Shown piece by piece: positions 57,764 through 64,000 of a stretch of DNA of 64,000 nucleotides. The stretch comes from Adiantum capillus-veneris (Eukaryota; Streptophyta; Polypodiopsida; Polypodiales; Pteridaceae). Made by a program: the position numbers and the translations under genes. Every line of letters starts with the position of its first letter. Position 1 is the first letter of the stretch. A model generated the notes under the pieces. That model was not told where the DNA came from, ran no database searches, and saw only the letters and a list, made by a program, of their open reading frames with translations. The stretch spans positions 72,070,676 through 72,134,675 of the forward strand of contig CM043969.1 of assembly GCA_014529385.2 (NCBI GenBank), read 5' to 3'.

Positions 57764-57935
57764 TCCCATTGTAAGTTCACCCTCTACAACAACGTTGCAA
57801 GCAAAATTATGGGAGAGTACCTTACCACCCTTGCAACTAGATGAAATGCCTAGGGTGGTCAAAGTTTTCACCCATAACAACTTGGAACCATTGGTTTCAA
57901 AAGGTGACGACATCGTTCCAAAAGGTATGATCTAG
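57764..57935 (+). pseudogene. Gypsy 3' region protein, second part
   Basis: Reads PPIVSSPSTTTLQAKLW through VFTHNNLEPLVSKGDD to a stop at 57935, in frame with 53228 after copia B is excised. No known domain. Probably the C-terminus of the protein encoded downstream of integrase. Confidence 0.5.
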
Positions 57936-58528
57936 ACAAGGAACAGGGGAGTGTTTGCTGACATCCATCATTCACTTGCTCCCCTCTTAACCTTCCTCCC
58001 TGACCTCTCAATCTCCCAATCTTAGGGAATGCATATATATAGCCCAATACTCAAAAAAACAAAAATAAAAAAGTAGAAGAGCAAGAGCCACCAAACAAAA
58101 AGCTGAAAACCTACAAATTTTGGTACATGACCCAAAATCATAAAAACACATTACGCACAAGGATACAAACTTTTGACATGGCCCTTATAATATTTGCACA
58201 CTAACCATCATCTATCTGTGTGTACAGATATGGCAAGTGGGTGGTACTCTTTTATGGGTTGAAAGTTGTCTTTCCATAACACCTTAATAGCTTAGTCCTT
58301 AGCTGCTAGCTTAAAAAAAGTCACGTTTAAATAAATTCAAGAAAAGTATTTAGCTGCTAAATTTTAAAAAATCACTTTTGAAAAAAATTCAAGAAAAGTA
58401 GTGGGAAACTGGCTTAAGCGTGTGAGAGAGGGGGGAGTACTCTACGCGGATTCACATTCTTGCATGGGCAAGAATTCTACAGGAAGGCAAGGTTCTCCTA
58501 CAGGAACAGCATGTGCTATGGCTCTAAG

Positions 58529-58529
<1 letters not shown>
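57936..58529. other. Noncoding, A-rich; gypsy 3' end unresolved
   Basis: I searched for a repeat of the 38.4-38.8 kb leader that would mark a 3' LTR and did not find one. No gene is recognised. Confidence 0.4.

Positions 58530-58567
<38 letters not shown>
58530..58567. repeat. (TC)n microsatellite
   Basis: A pure TC run of about 38 bases. Confidence 0.95.
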
Positions 58568-58569
<2 letters not shown>

Positions 58570-58687
58570 TTCTGTGTGTTTGGATGTGATTTGTTTATGT
58601 GTGGAAGAAGTATGGTGTGATGGCTGAGAGGTCGATAGAGATGTTGCATTTATGCGCATTTTCAAAAATGGAAGGAGATTGACTTGT

Positions 58688-59180
58688 CTACATAAGCTCC
58701 TCATCTATCATGGTCACACTATCATCACTATTTAGCATTACTTGCATGGACTGTGTTGCAACAGAACTCGAATCTTGTTTCTCAATGGGAGCATTGGTAC
58801 TAAGAGTGGCAAATATGACCATCTTGTCATCGTCATTAACCACCATAGCTTGTACATGCTCTTTTGAAAAAGAGCTTTGTATTGTTGTGTGAATGGGAGT
58901 ATCCATACCTGGAAGGGGTGTTGCATGTGTGCTCAATTTCCTTCTTGTCTTTGCATCAATAGCATGTTCATTGATCACCGTAACTTGCAAAGAGTCCCTT
59001 GCAATAGACCTCAAAGTTGTTGTGTGAATGGGAGTAGAACCAAGAGGTGCAATTGCTCATGATGTTCTCATGTGCAGTCTATGTATTTGTGTGTATGTGG
59101 TTTGTTATTTGCCTGCTATTTGGACTATGTTGCAACAGAACTTGAGTCTTGTTTCTCAATGGGAGCATCCAAACTTTGCT
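58688..59180. repeat. Imperfect ~135-bp tandem modules with a minus-strand open frame
   Basis: TTGTGTGAATGGGAGTA recurs at about 58884 and 59019. TTGCAACAGAACTYGARTCTTG recurs near 58752 and 59128 in two halves. The minus strand 59014-58688 is open for 108 codons (acidic, Ser/Thr-rich; repeated SLQV/HVQAM/SMQVM phrases followed by VIN, VVND or LNSD). I do not recognise it and consider the frame possibly fortuitous in a tandem repeat. Confidence 0.4.
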
Positions 59181-59189
59181 AAAGCTATC

Positions 59190-60350
59190 TCACAAGAAGC
59201 TTCTAACCAGCTTTTAGCTGCTATATACTTTCATAGCTAGAGGGTAATAGTTATGGCCTTAATTGGGTAGCTATTAATATACCATTTAAGACCATTTTGA
59301 TAGCTATGGAGCATCTTCTAAATGCTAATGGTTGCCCAATAGCTACCTCCAATAGCTTGTAAGTAGCTATGACCTATCCAAAGTTGGCTATAGGTGTTTA
59401 ACAAGAAGCTTTTAACCAGCTTTTAGCCGCAAATGACTTTGATAGTTAGAGGGTCACAGCTTTGGCCTTAATTGAGCAGCGACTAATATAACTATTTCCT
59501 TTCTAATAGTTGTTGGCCACCTTATATAGAGCTATTGTGTAGATCATAAATTCCTTTAGACCATTTTGATAGCTATGAAAGAGCTATTAACTACTGATAG
59601 CTGCCCTCAATAACTTGTAAGTAGTTATGACCTATCCAAAGTTGACTATAGTTGTCTTAAAAGAAGCTTTTAACCAACTTTTAGTTGCAATTGACTTTCA
59701 TAGCTAGAGGGTAATAGCTATGGCCCTAATTGGGTAGCTACTAATATAGCTATTACCTATCTAATAGTTGTATAAAGCTATTGTGTAGAACATAAACTCC
59801 TTAAGACCATTTGATAACTATGGAACAACCATTAACTACTACTAGCAGTCTGGTTCTTGTTAAATAGCTCAACAATAGGTTCACAGAAAGCTTTTAACCA
59901 GCTATTAGGTAGCTATGTCTTGAATATCTAGGTAGTGATAGCTATGCCCATTTTGACTAACTATTTATATAGCTTAAGTAGATATTACAGAAGCTATTAT
60001 AGCTACATAGAGCTCTTGACCAGCTATCACACAGCTATTGTGTAGAGCACTAACTCCTTAATAGGTAAATGGTAGCTATGAAGCAGCTATGGGTTGGTAA
60101 TAGCTACCTCATACTGGTAAAATAGCTCAACATTAGCTATTGGTTGTTTGTAGGGTATACCTTCTCATTCCCTTATTCAAAATACAGCTATTACTTGTTG
60201 AATCGGCTATAGCTGCTAATAGTTGTTTGCTTCTTGTTTAATAAATGTACATCATGCTGGAAGAAAGCTTCTAAACAACATTAGGTTGCTATTTTCTTTT
60301 TTAGCTAGTTGGTTATTGTTTTCAAAAGGTTAACTTTGTTTTTTTTTGGG
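59190..60350. repeat. TAGCTA-rich tandem repeat array
   Basis: Units starting AAGAAGCTTYTAACCAGCTT occur at 59194, 59403 and 59661, with a partial one at about 59885 (spacings 209, 258 and about 225). Within units, AGCTAT and TAGCTA recur dozens of times. Noncoding, and not derived from the neighbouring elements. Confidence 0.75.
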
Positions 60351-60646
60351 TAGCTTTATGTCCTCTCAAAACAGTTGATAGTGTTCCAAGCACCTCTGTC
60401 TTCACTCCATTGAAGAGCTTAGATGGACTTGGAATGCAGTTGACAAAAATTACGGTCGACTCTGAATGTTGGGGAGAATCTCCAGCGAGGTTTTCTTGCA
60501 GCCAGTTGGGTAGCGAGGTTATCTTGCAACCAGTTTCAGGTACTGTTTTGCAAGCTTTAGCCAGTTATTTGCTAGCTACTACACAATTATTAGTTAGCTT
60601 GAAGGTACTTACTACTTTTTATCACTTATTCCATTACAACTGCAAA

Positions 60647-61007
60647 GATTCTTGAAGTACGAGATAATGTTGTAGAGGCAAAGGGAGATGCCATATAGGA
60701 CAAGGAAAAACTGCAAAAGCCTGTAAGAGGTGGGAGGCAAAAGCAAAGCTTGCCTAGGAGGTCGACTGTAGTGGCACTCGAAGCGGACAATGAAGATGTA
60801 GGCAACGACAAATTCATGGAGAAAGGTACACCTGATGTTGCGAAAGACTGTGCAAACACTCTAGAAGACATGTTTGCGCAAGCGAAAAAAAGGAAACAAG
60901 GTTCGACAAAGCCACCATCCAAGAGGTGGAAGAAAAGCATGTTCAGTGAAACTTCTCAAGATGGTGGGGATGCCGCTGAAGTCCCTGCTAGTGATGCTGC
61001 GAAGCAG
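60647..61007 (+). pseudogene. Lys-rich N-terminal exon candidate of FCP1-like gene
   Basis: After an AG acceptor-like end at about 60646 the frame reads ILEVRDNVVEAKGDAI, then a TAG (about 60697), then LPRRSTVVALEADNEDVGND and a basic stretch (AQAKKRKQGSTKPPSKRWKK) resembling a nuclear localisation signal. It can end at a GT donor after GCGAAGCAG (61007). The link to the HAD domain at 61255-62200 rests on strand, proximity and plausible splice sites only. Confidence 0.35.
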
Positions 61008-61254
61008 GTAGTTTGACCAACCCCTGGTTGATCGTGTGAGAGTTGATGGGGATGTGCCCACTGGCAAAGTCCCTCTGGCTAGTCACCCTGCTGTGGATTA
61101 TTGCCATCCAATTGCTACCAGCCAAGATGGTGCTGGTCTATAGCCCTGATGCACCTTTGTAAATTTTATGGTTTTTCAAGGATAAATTATGAATGATATG
61201 CGATGTTTTTATTGCAAATATTATCTTGTGTTTTTTAAATAATCTAGTTGCCTT

Positions 61255-62210
61255 ATGTATAGTCTATTGAATGCAGTAATACATCAGGATATGATGGTTG
61301 TGCTAGTGTGTTCACCACAAAGATCAATTTACAAGTTAAGGCCGAAGAAACTTGTGACATATCACCCATTTAAAAGGTTACGAAGGTATATGGAGCTGAA
61401 ACGAAAGGTTTTCATGAAGTTGGAACAGGTATATAAGTCTAGCTCAGTAGCATGGTCTTTCCCAAAGTGCAACGATACGAGCCGGATGCTTGGAGTGGCT
61501 GAGGAAGACTACTATGTCCCAAATAGTGTGAACAATGCTCCTACAACTCTCATTTTGGATTTGAACGGTCTTCTGATTCATAAAGTAGATTTGGATGAAG
61601 AATTTTTTTTTCTTGACATGAAATCTGCTTTATGACCAGGTTTTGGTCGAGAGGCCTAGACGGCTATACTTCCTTGTGCAGCCTGATGCAAGGCAGTTTT
61701 TATTGTGGGTAGTCAGTCACTTCAAGGTCTTCATCTGGAGCTTTGTTATGGAACATAACTTAGTGACTCGTTTCTGAGAATGCTTCCCTAGTTTACGCGC
61801 AGTGATGGCAGGATTCATTGGGCAATCTTCTTCTAATGTGCTCCAGAGGCACAAGATCAATGGCAGAAAACCTGTTTTCTTTAAGCATCTAGATGAATTT
61901 TGGAAAAGGTCTACTGGTCAATTTGGGCCTGAGAATACTCTACTGGTTGATGAAAGTGCATACAAGTGTCTATTTAATTATGCTAGCAACATTTGTATTG
62001 TGCCAAAGTTTGGCTCCCATGCTGATACAGGTCAAAGGCCCTTTCTTACGTGCAGGCTCGGCTCATGGCTGTGAGAATACCTACAGCCAGAGGATAGAGC
62101 AAACTTTGTTGCTAGGGGAGGAGATGTGTTTAGCACGTGGGTCAATGAAGAGGACTCTATTGTTCTAAATTTTATAAATAAACATGGGAGGGAAAACCTA
62201 GAGTGATGTA
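61255..62210 (+). pseudogene. FCP1/NIF-type HAD phosphatase-like gene, broken
   Basis: Plus-strand pieces match the plant FCP1-homology (NLI-interacting factor) fold. These are APTTLILDLNGLLIHKV (motif I; the D.[DN]..L site reads DLNGLL), then after a shift at a T9 run near 61605 VERPRRLYFLVQPDARQFLL and SHFKVFIWSFVMEHNL (motif II region, normally IWSS). They end with KPVFFKHLDEFWKR and FGPENTLLVDESAYK (motif III, LLVDDSPYK, here DE). In-frame TGA codons interrupt at 61775-61777 and about 62072, then reading resumes through DVFSTWVNEEDSIVL. Active members dephosphorylate Ser residues such as those of the RNA polymerase II C-terminal domain. Plant DLNGLL members often lack the second Asp and may be inactive. 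Confidence 0.65.
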
Positions 62211-62640
62211 GTTGTGCCAGATTGGGCCGTGTTGAACTGAAGACCCTTGACGAGATTCTAAAGGAGGCAGAGACACAGTGGGGGACTCCAATGAGCAAAA
62301 GGAGGCCACAAAGGTGATATGGGACCAGCCCAGGTACAAAGGGCATGAACAATAGCGCTTGGGCACATGGATTGCGACATTTTGTAGTTATTCGTTGATT
62401 GCAAAATTTTGGTAATTGTCTTGTACATTGTGACATTACATAAATATCTCTTTTGGCTTTATTTCAATTCTCTATTTCAAGGAACTCATCTTTAAGCTGG
62501 TGTTAGAGCTGCATGTATGTTGCAGGTATTGTTAGGAGTCTTTCTAATCTACCTTTGTTTCACTCCGTCAAAGAAGTCCACATTTTTGCTTCAGTTGTCT
62601 TGCTTAAAGAATGCAACGAATTTTCCTATACTATGTAATT
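62211..62640. other. Noncoding between HAD relic and PPR debris
   Basis: No domain is recognised on either strand in this interval. Confidence 0.45.
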
Positions 62641-63957
62641 TGGAGAGAGGCATATGTGGTCGCATTTGGAGAGAGGCCTTCACTTTGTATTTGACAAAAA
62701 CGGTATAGAGCTTCTTGACCTTGTCCTCATTCATCATATCCTGCAATCAATGAGTTGCAAAGGACAACACCCTTGACGGAAAGCTCTATCAAAGCTTCTC
62801 ATGATTTTGTGAAGCCATCACATTTGACATACACACTAGCGAACGTGTTTCCTAAATGTGTGTCTTTGTAAAGTAACCCAGTATTGCAAATCTCAGTGTG
62901 TGTACTAGTAACACGTTCAAAAGCCATATGCCTGGTTGAAAAATCCTTGATGCAGGACGTTTTTCAGGGTAGCTTGGCTTATGTCTGTATGTAGAGGACG
63001 ATGTTTCAATGGTGATACACAAAATCTAGATTCCCGCATACATATCGATTAAAGCAACCGTACACACAAAGAATTCAAAATTTTGCAATCTATTAGTGAG
63101 TTCTTTATCATCAAGGATTGTTGTGCTTTTGCAAGGATGTGCTTCCTTACCACAACCATGTTAGGCATAGAGGCACTCACTTTGCATCTGCTGAAAATAG
63201 CCCAGAGCTTCTTTGCCAAAGTCAAGTTGGCATATGGTGCTATGTGCTCCTAGCTACGACATTTCGGACAGGAAGCTCATCAAGGATTTCTTCTAATTTT
63301 GCAAGAATTTCACATGTAGTATATATCTCGAGCTTCCTTACCACAACCATATTTGGCATTTTTGCAATCAGTGCACTCCAACAAACAAAACCCCTGAAAG
63401 GAAGCTCATCAAGAACTTCTTTTTTGTTTTGTTGAGTTTTTGGACCCTTGTCAGGATCTTGCGTGACGCTATGGATTTTCAAGGTGCAGCATAGGTAATG
63501 GCAATAGGAGAGAGGCTCCAACAATCAATGTGCTCCAAGAGACAACATTCCAGCCACACTCACCATAACTATCTACCAGACACTACAATCAAGACATGTT
63601 TTTGCATTTTTCATCAATCCCTAAATAGCAATGTGATCAATAATTCTCTCACCCATGTCAAGCTCTTGTGCAACACCACATGCATTCAAGTCACAAGCAT
63701 AGGGTATGGGATTTGTAGAGGCCTGCACTCCCCATGTGCTGAAAACAACCTAGAGCTTCCTTGCCTTAGCCATTTTGCGCATATTTGGCAATCAACATGC
63801 TCCAAGGGATGACATTTGGACCAACAAAGACTGACAAAATGGGTGATAAGACTTGTTTGCTCATAAAAGCTAAATGATTTAAATTACATCTCCCATGGCA
63901 TGCTATTGTATACAGATTCAAAGTCCTCCGGCAAGATTTGATACAATCCCATAGCAC
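62641..63957 (-). pseudogene. Degenerate PPR-coding DNA
   Basis: The same markers as in 4-12 kb reappear (GGTCGCATTTGGAGAGAGGC at about 62659, CAATCAATG, ACATACACACTAGC). The minus strand encodes KEVLDELPFRGFVCWSALIA (63240-63524), LDELPVRNVVARS and VGPNVIPWSMLIAKYAQNG (63766-63957), each a PPR S/L motif end. Frames are short and non-contiguous. It is a decayed PPR locus continuing past the window end. Confidence 0.65.
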
Positions 63958-64000
63958 CTTGGACTTTTGTCATTGGGATTTTAATACATCTGACAAGATG

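Larger units (their letters stand above)
38821..57935 (+). mobile_element. Degenerate Ty3/gypsy element carrying two nested copias
   Basis: Plus-strand order is gag (38821-40451 continuing at 45635), CCHC knuckles (about 46370-46430 and 46930-46990), protease (about 47890-48260), linker, RT (49400-50300), RNase H (50330-50720), integrase (50900-51840), post-integrase region with a second retropepsin-like segment (52260-52560), and a C-terminal region ending at 57935. Copia A splits gag and copia B splits the C-terminal region. Excising them leaves about 9.4 kb. Many stops and frameshifts show it is dead. Domain order RT-RNaseH-IN is Ty3/gypsy; the long 3' region suggests a Tat/Athila-like plant lineage (inference). 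Confidence 0.8.

Noticed and set aside
38440-57960. Gypsy LTR pair
   Set aside because: A TATA-like core and a PBS-like site occur before gag, but no matching repeat was found after 57935 within the readable sequence.

Overview
This is nuclear DNA from a land plant, most likely a fern. The clues are PLS-type pentatricopeptide (PPR) remnants with wording typical of fern and lycophyte PPR families, a plant CDPK-related kinase fragment split by GT/AG introns, plant Ty1/copia, Ty3/gypsy and PIF/Harbinger elements, and abundant (GA)n, (TG)n and poly-G tracts. The lineage is an inference from family style. I found no complete single-copy gene, rRNA, convincing tRNA or CRISPR array.

Layout. 0-3.3 kb: LTR-retrotransposon debris, including a 371-bp LTR that has a primer-binding site on one side and a polypurine tract on the other. 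3.7-12.2 kb: a graveyard of minus-strand PPR-coding DNA enlarged by tandem and segmental duplication. 12.4-13.0 kb: three consecutive minus-strand exons of a CDPK-related kinase C-terminus. 14.1-16.4 kb: a large inverted repeat with a PIF/Harbinger transposase fragment in each arm. 16.9-19.6 kb: a complete small LTR element that carries only gag. 20.7-23.9 kb: a minus-strand Ty3/gypsy deletion derivative. 24-28 kb: noncoding, with short tandem duplications and Helitron-like termini.

28.0-36.8 kb: a minus-strand reverse-transcriptase element between two direct repeats of about 2.45 kb. Its RT has the motifs TIDITQCYENI, GIPMGFSCSP and FRYMDDLL. It is neither copia nor gypsy and looks Penelope-like or unclassified. 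I see no PBS or PPT at its repeats, so they are probably not true LTRs.

38.4-57.9 kb: one degenerate Ty3/gypsy element interrupted by two copies of the same Ty1/copia family in opposite orientations. Copia A (40452-45629, minus) sits in gypsy gag. Copia B (53229-57758, plus) sits in the region 3' of the gypsy integrase. Removing each copia plus one target-site duplication restores an open gypsy frame. The gypsy element has an additional retropepsin-like segment downstream of its integrase, which is unusual. Both copias share the same in-frame TAG near the start of gag, and each has lost a different integrase catalytic residue.

58.5-60.4 kb: microsatellite and TAGCTA-rich tandem repeats. 60.6-62.2 kb: a broken plus-strand gene for an FCP1/NIF-type HAD phosphatase-like protein. 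62.6-64.0 kb: more minus-strand PPR debris. All assignments come from reading the sequence; no searches or alignment software were used.
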